A stretch of 64,000 bases of DNA from Bedellia somnulentella (Eukaryota; Arthropoda; Insecta; Lepidoptera; Bedelliidae), in contig OY755173.1 in NCBI GenBank assembly GCA_963576735.1, positions 11,626,873 to 11,690,872 on the forward strand, written 5' to 3'. The position numbers were made by a program, and so were the translations under genes. Under the pieces are notes generated by a model. The model was not told where the DNA came from. It ran no database searches and worked only from the letters and a program-made list of their open reading frames with translations. Shown here piece by piece: positions 34,347 to 44,313 of the stretch (the stretch's first letter is position 1; every line of letters starts with the position of its first letter).

Positions 34347-34810
34347 TCAATAATATTTTGTTATAGAAAGGTGCATAAAATATTATATTGAATTGGTGAG
34401 GACAATACTGTGTTTATTCTAGTCAAACAATAATATTTTTAAAGATTTAACTATAACTTGTGTTTCACATTATCTTTTACGCAACAGTCGATTTAAATTT
34501 GACGCTGACTACAATGTTTACAAATTGCCCGATCGGTGACTCAAACGCTTTTATTTAAATGACTTAAGTTTTTGACCTTTCCATCCAAAGGTTGTCTGGC
34601 AGAGATCGCTTTGAGTTATGTTACTGCCATTGTTACTTTTGCTTTTAAAATACTGTATTTTTGTAATTTTTTCTTTTTAAGTCATTAAATATCTCTTTCG
34701 TTTTATTCAATAGTAAAAGCTAAACATTGTAATATTAATGTGGTTTTGTATTTTATGTTAGCCAAGTGTTTCACTTATTGATTAATATAATTGTGTTTAT
34801 AATCTTGCAG

Positions 34811-34924
34811 GAATCAAGATAACCATAAAAGTAGAGCTAATAATCATTCAGAGCAATCAATGACATCCCACCCTGGGTTACTTATTTTACCACAAAATTC
34901 TACAAACCACAATAGCAAAGAAGG
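34811..34924 (+). CDS. Smg6: Smg6 exon 8
   Basis: Acceptor CTTGCAG, donor GG|GTAAGT, phase 2 to 2. Reads NQDNHKSRANNHSEQSMTSH then PGLLILPQNSTNHNSKE. The GLLILP core after a Ser-rich run is a recurring SMG6 feature ahead of the TPR region. Confidence 0.85.
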
Positions 34925-35004
34925 GTAAGTAATTCATTGGATATAGAATGTATTCCCTTCAAATACAATAACATTTTATGAATACATAATTTTCGTTTTT
35001 ACAG

Positions 35005-35110
35005 AAAAGATGTCCAAATGGAACCAAAGACCTTATATGACCATCATAATCCTTCAAAACAATAATAGTACAGACTAGCTCTTCTGCAGTAGATTCCAGG
35101 TTGGACAGAG
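35005..35110 (+). CDS. Smg6: Smg6 exon 9, with apparent one-base deletion
   Basis: Acceptor TTTTTACAG, donor G|GTAATA. Begins KDVQMEPKTLYDHHNPSK in phase with exon 8, then runs into TAA at 35063-35065. If the preceding A run had one more base the frame would continue to the donor without a stop. SMG6 proteins have a similar LLFDP-NP-KP motif just before the TPR region. Either a sequencing error in the A4 run or a true frameshift allele. Confidence 0.75.
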
Positions 35111-35736
35111 GTAATAAATATTTTGTACTTTTAATGATTTATATCATAGCAGATAGGTACTTTTAGGTGATTGCCTGGCTTGTGCAATTATAATAAAATT
35201 AATTATGTAAATAGTTTCAAGAGGTTTAATTACCTACTACGCAGTGCGAACCAAATGTCAATTGTCATAGAAGTTATTATATTATTAATTACACATTATA
35301 AAAGATAATTTCTAATATGTTTGAATTAATATTATTTTGCACAGTATCTTTTCGTATTTGTGTTATAATCAACCGAACGTCCCTTACGGTCGTGGGTTTT
35401 CCTCCCAGATGCTGTAGGGGTTGGGAGATGTTATCCATATTTGGAGATACTTAATAAAAGTAGAAGTTAAGTGATATATCCTACAGAACGAAGAGAAGTC
35501 GAGCTCTCTCACGACAGAGTTCATATCACGCGGGTATGCTAGTATACTGCGATATGTTTATATCCATCGGCAGCTTCTGTCATTACTTGGCAGAGACATA
35601 GACTGAGTTAAAAATCTAGCTAGACAGTTTGCACGGAAAATCGAATTAAACCACTCATAACTATACATTGGCCTATACAAACTTTATAAAACTCACAATA
35701 AGATTACCAAAGTGCATCTTCAGATTCCTTTAAAAC
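35111..35736 (+). other. Smg6 intron 9, left of the gap
   Basis: No exon recognised. Near 35380-35430 is GTCCCTTACGGTCGTGGGTT and a following GTAGGGGTTGGGAGATG, which looks like a repeat fragment. Confidence 0.4.
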
Positions 35737-35936
35737 NNNNNNNNNNNNNNNNNNNNNNNNNNNNNNNNNNNNNNNNNNNNNNNNNNNNNNNNNNNNNNNN
35801 NNNNNNNNNNNNNNNNNNNNNNNNNNNNNNNNNNNNNNNNNNNNNNNNNNNNNNNNNNNNNNNNNNNNNNNNNNNNNNNNNNNNNNNNNNNNNNNNNNNN
35901 NNNNNNNNNNNNNNNNNNNNNNNNNNNNNNNNNNNN
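35737..35936. other. Assembly gap, 200 N
   Basis: Exactly 200 undetermined bases. The Smg6 coding sequence on either side is not contiguous in SMG6 proteins; roughly 300 residues of the TPR/14-3-3-like region are missing between exon 9 and the exon at 35959. Confidence 0.98.
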
Positions 35937-35958
35937 TGACGCTCATTTTTTGTTTCAG

Positions 35959-36020
35959 TTGAACAAAAACTTCATCACCAGTTACTTATATGTCCATGGA
36001 AAACTAGTGACTAAAATTGG
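35959..36020 (+). CDS. Smg6: Smg6 exon (first after the gap), end of TPR region
   Basis: Acceptor TTGTTTCAG, donor GG|GTGAGT, phase 0 to 2. Encodes LNKNFITSYLYVHGKLVTKI plus Gly, matching the conserved LNK-FI--YL--HGKL-TKIG helix of SMG6. Confidence 0.9.
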
Positions 36021-36267
36021 GTGAGTATTAAAATATTCATGTCATGAGATATCTTATTAGAAAAAGATTTTATACTTTATTTCTAACTAAACCATTACCA
36101 ATTGCTTATTTACGGGATCATCAAAATAGTGCTGTGCTTCCACTGTTATCGATTATGTGTCGTCATACGGCGAGTCCCCGCGATCACAAATTAAAATAAA
36201 ATATACAACTCCTCACAAAAAAAAACTCATTAAGTATACGTCACGTAAATTACAAATATATTTATTA

Positions 36268-36646
36268 TAATTTAATGTTTTTTGACATGAATTCCTCATG
36301 TGGGGATTATTACTCATAAATAAAAGATGTTATTAAAGGAAAGAAAAATTTCGACACTGGCGGGGTTCGGACCCCGCCAGTGTCGAAATTTTTCTTTCCT
36401 TTAATAACATCTTTTATTTATGAGTAATAATCCCCACTGGCAGACGCAGTGTGGGGCGCCCTCCAGCCCGCTGGACCGACGACCTAAAGCAGGTGGCCGG
36501 GAGTGGTTGGATGAGGCTGGCCGAGGATAGGAAGAGGTGGCGCGCCATGGGAGATGCCTATGTCCAGCAGTGGACGAGTGTGGGCTGATGATGATGATGA
36601 TGAATAATCCCCACATGAGGAATTCATGTCAAAAAACATTAAATTA
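36268..36646. repeat. Perfect palindrome (98-bp arms, 6-nt loop), right arm interrupted
   Basis: Left arm 36268-36365; loop 36366-36371 (TTCGGA); right arm 36372-36437 continuing at 36615-36646. I checked both arm parts base by base (66 + 32) and found no mismatch. The centre is the end of the tRNA-headed SINE (ACTGGCGGGG / CCCCGCCAGT) with its TTTCTTTCC tail, so the palindrome is two SINE tails and flank fused head to head. Confidence 0.92.
36438..36603 (+). mobile_element. 5'-truncated RTE-like LINE end with target-site duplication
   Basis: A 166-bp insertion flanked by the direct repeat ATAATCCCCAC (36427-36437 and 36604-36614). It contains GACGACCTAAAGCAGGTGGC, TATGTCCAGCAGTGGACGAG and ends in (GAT)n. 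The uninterrupted left palindrome arm shows the empty site. Confidence 0.92.
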
Positions 36647-36789
36647 TGTGATAGTTAGGCGTTTCCAACATTTGCATTCTATCTGAAAAGGTAGACAAGT
36701 GGCCGTCCGAATTAGTTAAAATTCGGAGGTAGGAAACGCAAACACTACTTGAACGTGTAAAAAAAGAAACAAAGGATAGAGAAATTTCG

Positions 36790-36900
36790 CGCTGAATGCC
36801 AACTGACACTGTAGCTCAGTTGGCAGAGCGACGGGGGCGTATACCCGAAGGTCGCGGGTTCGAACCCCGCCAGTGTCGAAATTTTTCTTTCCTTTAATAA
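36790..36900 (+). repeat. tRNA-headed SINE
   Basis: GACACTG...CAGTGTC pair as a 7-bp acceptor-like stem, TAGCTCAGTTGGCAGAGC is box A with a D-arm, and CGGGTTCGAACCCCG is a perfect T-arm with box B. The middle does not give a normal 5-bp/7-nt anticodon arm. It is followed by the family tail TTTTTCTTTCCTTTAATAAA. The same family is seen at 9942-10140 and in the palindrome. Confidence 0.8.
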
Positions 36901-37115
36901 ACATCTTTTATTTATATTTATTATAATTCAATCTAAAATATATGCACATAATATTGATTTATTTTTGTTTGTAATACTTTTATAGTCTTTATCGTCATAT
37001 ATATATACTTAATGGGTTTAATAATTAATCTTTAATTTCGCCCTGGTACCTTATTAAAATACCAAAGTTAAACACAAGAAACACGACATTCTCTAACCCA
37101 CCTATATCTGTGCAG

Positions 37116-37267
37116 CATGGAATCGTTCGAAGAGAGCGCCTCGCTGATGCTGCGTCAGTTCCGCGCGCTGCTGCACCAGCAACCGCTGCCGACCCCAGCT
37201 CCGAGGTTACTACAACTGACTGCACTTAACATGTTTGCCGTCGAGACTACGGTGGCGGCGCAGACAC
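37116..37267 (+). CDS. Smg6: Smg6 exon: central helical region
   Basis: Acceptor TGTGCAG, donor C|GTATGT, phase 2 to 1. Encodes MESFEESASLMLRQFRALLH, QQPLPTPAPRLLQLTALNMF and AVETTVAAQT. The FRALL...P-P....LLQLT-NMFAV signature is diagnostic of SMG6. GC-rich relative to its introns. Confidence 0.93.
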
Positions 37268-37937
37268 GTATGTATACATAGTGTGGTTTACTTTGCTGGT
37301 GTTGTTGGTGTTCAGAGTGCTGAGTTTTTGCCTGCATAGTGCATTCATGAGATAGGTGGCAGGTCTATACCGTTTATATCAAATAGAGTCATAAAGTTTG
37401 TAAACAAACCATATTGCCGGGTATTTCATCAAGAAACTACTTCCACATCACTTAAATTTTACACCCGTCAATGAGGAAAAACAGTTGTCCACTTATTAAA
37501 CAAAATTTGAGAATTCATTGTAGCTAAAGCTTGCGAAACTCTAAAAATAAGATTAGATGAAAATCATTGAGGTTATTTGTTATTTTTTCTAATGCAAAAA
37601 TTTGTGATGGGTATTGAATATTGAATGATATTGAAGGAATGATAGTAATCGATTACCGATTAATGAATCGATACTACAAGGTTCAATATATCTATATAAA
37701 TCGCAGTGAATAATATCAATAACACCATAAAAAAATGTATTTTAAACAATAATAATAATTGTATATATTAATTGCTTGTATATATTACTGTAATAATAGT
37801 ATTTTAAAAAGTAATATTTACTATATTACTTTGTACTTATTACTTTGTACGCGTCAATTTCTATTATTATGATCGCGACTAAGAATTGTTTAAGAGAATA
37901 TATTTAAAAATTACTTTTGTGTAAATGATACTTATAG

Positions 37938-38098
37938 TTTAATATTCTTGCGGCAGAAATACATACTGACTTTCTCCGCAACCTGATTTGGACAACGCGA
38001 CATATATTTGGCCGTATGTAAAGCAATCTTGACGTAATTCGATTTCAACGTGTTTAAAAGTTTGTTCCTGTGATTTATTAATTGTTAAAAGAAAGAAT
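37938..38098 (-). pseudogene. Remnant of a Helitron Pif1-family helicase (C-terminus)
   Basis: On the minus strand an uninterrupted frame reads LLTINKSQEQTFKHVEIELR then IYVALSKSGCGESQYVFLPQ and ends EY-stop. KSQ(G/E)QT and YVALSR-type motifs are helicase motifs V and VI of Pif1 enzymes, found in autonomous Helitrons. Here the Arg of VALSR is Lys. Only about 50 residues remain, in the long Smg6 intron. Confidence 0.8.
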
Positions 38099-38296
38099 GT
38101 AGAAAATTAAAACTTACCCGAACCGTATCTCGTAATAAAAAAAACAAACGTTAGTTGAATAATAAGGTACCTAATAATTTATACCCGGTTCTAGTACGTA
38201 TATCTCTCTCAGTTGTGACAGAACGCCCGGCTCGATTGGACGCTACCTAGCAGCGGCCGAATCAGCAATAAATGTGAGTCATTGTGTATTTAAACA

Positions 38297-39529
38297 ATGG
38301 CGACCACTGCCAGCGTGAAGCGCTCCGACACCATCCTGGTGCAGGAGCTGCTTGCCTTCGTGCAGAACAAACTGGACGTGATGGACGAGCTCAGCCTTGA
38401 GCAGATCTGCGCGACCAGCTACACGGACGCTGAAATAACCGCCGCGAGACAGCTCCTCGCCGACACCGCCGCCGTCACCGCCGCCGTCACCGCCGTGCGC
38501 CTCGCCTCGAGGAGGGCCGATGGCAGCGGGAAAAGAAATCTTCAAGATATCTTCCGAGCCTTCAAGGAGACGGATCCGGATGACATCCCTACGTATGTAG
38601 CGCGAGACCTTAACAAGCTGCCTCCTGTGACCTTCGACCATGTTGACGTAACATCGCTGTTGAAGGACATTCAGTTGTTGAAGTCCAGCGTTGCCGACAT
38701 CAAAGCCAAGCTCGTGGCTTCAGAACGTGCCAGCGCTGAGTTGCAGCGCGAGGTGACATCGTTGCGAAATGCTGATGTTGTGCTCGCACAAGTATCGCCG
38801 CCGCGCAAGCGGCAGAAGCGACGGCCACTTGACACTTCGCAACGCAGCAATATAATTGTTACGACTGACCCAGTAAGCAGCTCGGTCATTGACTGTGAGA
38901 ATCCGACAACTCAGCGAATTTGTGACAAAACGAGTTCGCTGCGCCCATCCGCACCTGTCTTCACACCCGACGCGCCACTGACATCGGTGGTTGAAAAGGG
39001 TTCTTTTGCACAGGTGCTGAAGTTAGGAAGCCACCCCCGCTCTCATCGTCGCTGCCCAAACCCCCTGCTACCCCCTGCCACTACCACCCAGAGGGAGGGA
39101 AAGGAGAGCCAAGCCGCGACCGCTCGTGCCGCGCCGAAGACTGTTAAAGACGACGATGGATTCACCCTGGTTGGGAAAAAACCCAAACGTCGTGCAAACA
39201 GGAATAAGCGTGGTACCGTCCCAGCAGCCTCCTGCCCCCTGAAGGCTGCAACACCGGTGCTGGATATTTACATATCTCGAGTAGATCCTCAGATGACGCA
39301 CAACGATGTCTTGCGTCACATAGAGCAGACTAGCCTCGGTCCTATAACCGTGCTCAACATTACACGTCTGGAGCCCAGTAGGCCGACCAACTTTAAATCC
39401 TATTGGCTCCAGGTTTCCGCAGTCCATGAGAAGGTTCTGCTAGGAGAGAACTTTTGGCCTGAGGGAATAGTGTTCCGGCGCTTCAGGGCTGCGCGTCAGA
39501 AACCAAAGCCTCTGCCCACTACATTGTAA
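38297..39529 (+). CDS. LINE ORF1 (gag-like), intact 410 codons
   Basis: An uninterrupted frame from an ATG with no introns. The N-terminal part has a short helical region (LVQELLAFVQNKLDVMDELS) and a coiled coil at about 118-160 (LLKDIQLLKSSVADIKAKLV). A Pro/Arg-rich linker with FTLVGKKPKRRANRNKRG follows, then a compact C-terminal domain LDIYISRVDPQMTHNDVLRH to FRRFRAARQKPK with RRM-like strand order. This layout fits ORF1 of jockey/CR1-group LINEs. Its codons are far more GC-rich than flanking DNA. Confidence 0.72.
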   Translation: MATTASVKRSDTILVQELLAFVQNKLDVMDELSLEQICATSYTDAEITAARQLLADTAAVTAAVTAVRLASRRADGSGKRNLQDIFRAFKETDPDDIPTYVARDLNKLPPVTFDHVDVTSLLKDIQLLKSSVADIKAKLVASERASAELQREVTSLRNADVVLAQVSPPRKRQKRRPLDTSQRSNIIVTTDPVSSSVIDCENPTTQRICDKTSSLRPSAPVFTPDAPLTSVVEKGSFAQVLKLGSHPRSHRRCPNPLLPPATTTQREGKESQAATARAAPKTVKDDDGFTLVGKKPKRRANRNKRGTVPAASCPLKAATPVLDIYISRVDPQMTHNDVLRHIEQTSLGPITVLNITRLEPSRPTNFKSYWLQVSAVHEKVLLGENFWPEGIVFRRFRAARQKPKPLPTTL

Positions 39530-39864
39530 ATTACTAACATAGGTTAAGTTTTACTAATATTATATGGGCCTTGTTGCCTGCAAATAAAGGATTTATTATA
39601 TCCAATAAAATATATGCCAAAGGAATAACCTTAAAATGACAGAAATAAATAATAAGTAATGGAAAAAAAATATAAAGGTGGGTTCGATTCCCGCTGGTAC
39701 TACATAGAACTAATGGGACATAGTTGAAATTGTGGTGTATGTGATCATTTCAGAATGTTTGTTGGTGCATTAAATTGAACTGTTTTTTCAAATACTTTTA
39801 CCAACTGGAAATTAAATCTTTTTCTACGAGAGATGTGCTATTTTCTATGCAATGAGAGTATTAA
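39530..39864 (+). other. Junction region between LINE ORF1 and ORF2 pieces
   Basis: AT-rich and closed in all plus frames. A GTGGGTTCGATTCCCGCTGG box-B-like string near 39678 suggests a SINE fragment here. The endonuclease N-terminal coding part expected upstream of ORF2 is absent. Confidence 0.5.
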
Positions 39865-42240
39865 AAGGTGACATCGTCTTTGACTCGGTGTTATACACCC
39901 CAAATTGTTAATAAGCCAACTCACTTTACAGAACACAGTCAGTCGACTCTCGATTTAATATGTACCGACGCCCCTGTCCGGTGCTTAGATATCTATCATA
40001 TTCCTGAATTAGGTCGTCATGCTTTTGTTACAATGCAACTTGACTTAAAAAAACCTAAACTTGTACCTAAGACAATTACTTACCGACCACTGAGAGATAT
40101 AGACTTAGATAAATTTAATCATGACCTGACAAAGACAGACTGGGATTCAATTAAACAAATTGACAACGTTGATGGCATGATTGCGGAATTCAACTTTCGT
40201 GTTACAAAATTATTTGACCTCCATGCCCCCATTAAAACTGTAGTGGTAAAAGATGCCCCAAAACCTTGGTTAACACCGACTGTGAGATTGATGATGCGGT
40301 TACGTGACAGGGCACATCAAAAGTCCAAGAAGTTGAAAACTGAGGTGAGTATACGGTACTACAAGGACATGAAACACCAGGTTATCCAGGCAATTCATGA
40401 TGAAAAGAAAGCTTTCTTTAAACATGCTATTAATGACAATGCTGGAGATTCGCGTTCACTCTGGAAAAACTTAAAACGTTACATTTTGCCTAACAAACGT
40501 GAGACTGAACTACCATCATCTTTTAATAACCCTGATGACATCAACCAGTTCTTCAGCAATATTCCTGGTACTAATGACGTCTCCTTATCCAATTTAACTT
40601 ATTTTGAATTTAACCGATACAGTCAATCCACTTTTTCTTTGAAACCTGTGACTTGTGAAACAGTGTCTAAAATTGTTACAAAAATTAAAACTACAGCTAA
40701 AGGACAAGACGACATAGACATTGACATGATATTGTTCACTTTACCGATGACATTAGACGTATTGACGTGCATTGTTAACAGAAGTATTGAAACGAGTAAA
40801 TTTCCTTCCCATTGGAAAATTGCCAAAATTAAACCGCTTCCAAAAAAACCTAATCCTACTGTCACTTCCGATCTGCGAGCAATTAGTATCTTACCATGTG
40901 CATCAAAGATAGTGGAGCGGGTGGTGTGCGATCAGCTGTCGGGGTACCTGGAGGAGAATAATATCTTACCGGAGCTTCAGTCTGGGTTCCGCAAGGGCCA
41001 TTCAACGGCGACAGCTTTGCTGGATGTCGTTGACAACATTTTAAAAGATCGCGACGATGGCTTATCTACATTGCTAACACTATTAGACTTTTCTAGGGCT
41101 TTCGATTGTTTATTCACACCCCTGGCACTGTCCAAGATGTCGTATTATGGATTTGATGTGCCTACGGTTTACTGGTTCAACAGTTATCTGTCTGATCGAA
41201 AACAGTTCGTAGAACTGCGGAAAAGAAATGGAGAAATCAGTGTTTCGTCTGAAAGTAGATTAGATAGAGGAGTTCCCCAGGGATCGATCCTAGGTCCCTT
41301 GTTGTTTATTTTGTATACTGCGGATCTCGTTGACAGCGTTAAGGAATGCAATATACACATATATGCCGACGACGTGCAATTGTACATTTCTGGAGATCCT
41401 AAAAAAACGGCAGAAACTGTCAGTAAACTGAATTCTGATCTAGATCGTATTGTTGCTTGGTCCGAGCGAAACTGTTTGTTTTTAAACCCGGCAAAGTCCA
41501 AGTATATGATACTCGGAACAAAAACACAAATCCATAATACGGTGGCTGCCTTGGCGTCCTGCGATGTAGCTGTTAGAAATCAACCACTGGAAAGGGTGAT
41601 AGAAGCACGTAATCTCGGTATACTAATGGATGGAGAACTTCGGTTTGAAAATCATATTTTGTCTGTAGTTAGTAACTGCTTCTATCGCCTTAAGGTTCTT
41701 TATAATATACGCGACTACCTGAGTGTGGATTTGCGTGTTCACCTCTGTGAGTCGCTGGTATTATCGAGATTAAACTACTGTGATGTGGTTTATGGCAGCT
41801 GCATTCTTGGTCGTACACAAAGGCTGATACAGCGTGTGCAAAACGCATGCGCACGTTTTTGTTTTCGCATCCCTCCTCGTTCCCATATCACCCCGTATTT
41901 GGACGATGCAAAGCTATTGAATATGCAGGGCCGTAGACGATTACACCTTTCCACTCTGCTGTTCGGTGTAGTTAGGCTGGAATCGCCCACTTATTTGCAT
42001 AGAAAACTGCAATGGTCAAAAAGTGGCTATCAGTATAAAGTTAGAGCGATCTTGCCGACGCATCGGTCAGCGGCGTTTCGGGGTAGCTTTAGATTTGCAG
42101 CGTCCAAGTGCTGGAATGATATTCCACCACCTATACGTGCTGTGACCAGTAGGGAAACTTTTAGGCGTAAGCTTAGAGATTACTTGCTGGCACAGCAAAA
42201 CCCATCCCGCAATGTCCTACCTGCAGATTCCCATTTATGA
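39865..42240 (+). CDS. LINE ORF2: end of endonuclease, reverse transcriptase, C-terminal domain (N-truncated)
   Basis: About 790 uninterrupted codons. It opens immediately after a stop (39862-39864) with no ATG and begins inside the endonuclease C-terminus: NKPTHFTEHSQSTLDLICTD and, a little later, PELGRHAFV. The linker has PWLTPTVRLMMRLRDRAHQK. RT motifs follow in order: LPCASKIVERVV, ELQSGFRKGHSTATALLDVV, LLDFSRAFDCL, GVPQGSILGPLLF, catalytic YADD (IHIYADDVQLYISG) and NLGILMD. The C-terminal part ends KCWNDIPPPIRAVTSRETFR. A frame this long without stops implies recent activity, but loss of most of the endonuclease makes this copy defective. Confidence 0.85.
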   Translation, partial: KVTSSLTRCYTPQIVNKPTHFTEHSQSTLDLICTDAPVRCLDIYHIPELGRHAFVTMQLDLKKPKLVPKTITYRPLRDIDLDKFNHDLTKTDWDSIKQIDNVDGMIAEFNFRVTKLFDLHAPIKTVVVKDAPKPWLTPTVRLMMRLRDRAHQKSKKLKTEVSIRYYKDMKHQVIQAIHDEKKAFFKHAINDNAGDSRSLWKNLKRYILPNKRETELPSSFNNPDDINQFFSNIPGTNDVSLSNLTYFEFNRYSQSTFSLKPVTCETVSKIVTKIKTTAKGQDDIDIDMILFTLPMTLDVLTCIVNRSIETSKFPSHWKIAKIKPLPKKPNPTVTSDLRAISILPCASKIVERVVCDQLSGYLEENNILPELQSGFRKGHSTATALLDVVDNILKDRDDGLSTLLTLLDFSRAFDCLFTPLALSKMSYYGFDVPTVYWFNSYLSDRKQFVELRKRNGEISVSSESRLDRGVPQGSILGPLLFILYTADLVDSVKECNIHIYADDVQLYISGDPKKTAETVSKLNSDLDRIVAWSERNCLFLNPAKSKYMILGTKTQIHNTVAALASCDVAVRNQPLERVIEARNLGILMDGELRFENHILSVVSNCFYRLKVLYNIRDYLSVDLRVHLCESLVLSRLNYCDVVYGSCILGRTQRLIQRVQNACARFCFRIPPRSHITPYLDDAKLLNMQGRRRLHLSTLLFGVVRLESPTYLHRKLQWSKSGYQYKVRAILPTHRSAAFRGSFRFAASKCWNDIPPPIRAVTSRETFRRKLRDYLLAQQNPSRNVLPADSHL

Positions 42241-43000
42241 TTGTGCTCCTTTATCCCATTTTATCTTAACCATATATCATATCTCTATATTATAAATATA
42301 ATATTGTATATGTATGTGAACATATATGTATAGATATGTATGTGAATATATATGTAACTTATGTTAGATTTACTTTTTATGTTCTATTGTATATTGCGAT
42401 GGTAATATATTCGTCTTCTATATCTGCTGTATATTTGTACTCTATAATTATTATATTATTATTTTTTTGTTTATTTAGTATATATCGTTGTTAAATATGC
42501 TTATCAAAATTTAATATATATAAACATATTGTATGTATGTCCACTACTCTGTTGCGTTTAGTGTAATGCTCGCAATTTCACTTGTGTCGGTGCTGACTGA
42601 AAATCAGTGTTGTGAGTTCTCAGAGCTCACAACGTTATGCTGAGTCAGCACCGTTTCGCTGTGCAGAGACCTTTGTATGTAAATTGTCAACTTATGTTGT
42701 TATTTAAAAAAAAAAAAGTTTTTTATTTTTTCTATCTTTGTCTTCTTCTATCTTTATCTAATACGTTCTGTATTACATTGTTTTTTCTATTATTATTATA
42801 CAATTTTTTTCATGTTTTTTTTTTCCAATATTGTTTTTGTCAAAGCTTTTATTTTTTCTTTTTATGTTTAACTGTATGTCTCTTGCTCATCTGTGCAGCG
42901 AATAAATGTCTCTCTTTCTTTCTTTCTTTAAATTATGCATTAATACCTAAGTTCTTCTTGCCTAAATTACTAAAATAACCCGGTTTCAATTTTCATCATA
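42241..43000 (+). other. LINE 3' UTR-like, T-rich sequence
   Basis: Follows the ORF2 stop. T-rich throughout and ending near a short (TTTC)n run (42911-42930) before AAATTATGC. No gene supported. Confidence 0.45.
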
Positions 43001-43114
43001 TAAATATAAAATTTAAATTGTTTGCTGTCATCTGGTCTAACAAGAAAACCAAATCTGTGTGCTAACCATACAGTAAGTATTATTTCATACATTTCAATGA
43101 AATAATAACCATAT

Positions 43115-43286
43115 GTGGGAGTCATGTTGGAGCGCACACTACTGCGGACTCACTCGCTCATAGCAGCGTCTCACTCATATTCCTACATCGCGGAGTGTAA
43201 ATGTTTTTCGAGTTAAGCATAGATACAAATTATAAGTTGGTACACAGCAGGGTGTACTGGCCAGTATATCTTGCTGTTCCCACACA
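43115..43286 (-). mobile_element. ~170-bp MITE, copy a
   Basis: Bounded by GTGGGAGTC and GTTCCCACA, a short inverted repeat, within a larger palindromic flank CATATGTG...CACATATG. The interior (TACATCGCGGAGTGTAAATG and GTACACAGCAGGGTGTACTG) matches the copies at 52709, 53098 and 63822, here in opposite orientation. Confidence 0.8.
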
Positions 43287-44313
43287 TATGTTGATTTTTT
43301 GTAGTCGAATACCCTAATAAATATATAAGAAGTGTAGTTACATCAAAATAAAATTACTATTTATACTAATTGAATTTTGTATTAACAAGTAAACCAAAAA
43401 TGAAATCGTATAAAGTAAAAAAATATGCCACGAGTAAAATAGCGGCAAAAACTTGGGATGAAAGTCGGAAGCATCGAAAGTGCCCCAACAGTTTAGTTCG
43501 GAACTAATGGGATGCACGCGTGTTTGCTTGTCTTACAAACAAGATAAGGTTTGTTATTCCATTCACCACTACAATTATTGGTTATTAAGAATGAAAATTT
43601 AAGAACTAACGGCTTGAGTATTATATTAGGATATACGTATGTAATAATAAAGGACGTATTCTGTAGTTTACGTCTGTTTTATAAGTATACTATAAAATTG
43701 GATCAAAAATTTTACTTACCAATAGTAGCGTATTCGATTTTTACGTCGCCGTCAATAATATTGGTAACAACACTAAAATACTATAAGGTCATTGACGTTT
43801 CATTGTTTACAAAATTATTTTTTCTAAATTGATACAGACTATAGCTGTTTTGCACTATCTGATGTGAGCACTGTACGTCTCATCTATGTTGGTGATCTTT
43901 AGGATGTTTTGCCTGGTTAATAACCTGGGTAAAAAATGAAAATCTATGTATCTTTGGACAACACTGAGCGTTCTCAAAATTGTTTAGAAATAACTAGGTT
44001 TTCCTTCAGCTTATCATAGTTCATTCGTGTCACATAAAATATTTAAGCATTCTTTGATTATTTTAACAAACGAATAACTTTAAGTAGACAAAGGTGATAC
44101 AGACTAGTTAATTTTGTGTGAATAAAATTAATTAATTTTACTTACAAACTTGAAGGACGTAGAACTTCTAACCGAAGAAAAAAGTGCAAGCGGCCAAAAT
44201 CACATCATCTTTCATTTGTCAATAAAATTATATTAATAAATAGACAGAGAGGTTTTTAATATGAATAACTAACCATAAAGCCTCCCTGCATTGGCTGCGT
44301 TTCGGGGACCTCT
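43287..44313. other. Smg6 intron DNA, no feature recognised
   Basis: AT-rich. No ORF with domain evidence and no clear repeat. Confidence 0.35.

Noticed and set aside
36810..36880. Functional tRNA gene
   Set aside because: Acceptor-like and T-arm stems pair well, but the middle gives only a 4-bp stem with an 8-nt loop, and the same sequence recurs with a constant tail elsewhere (9942-10140, palindrome centre). It is a SINE head.
36716..36904. Minus-strand open frame of 62 codons
   Set aside because: It is the antisense of the SINE; its peptide arises from the tRNA-like sequence, not from a gene.
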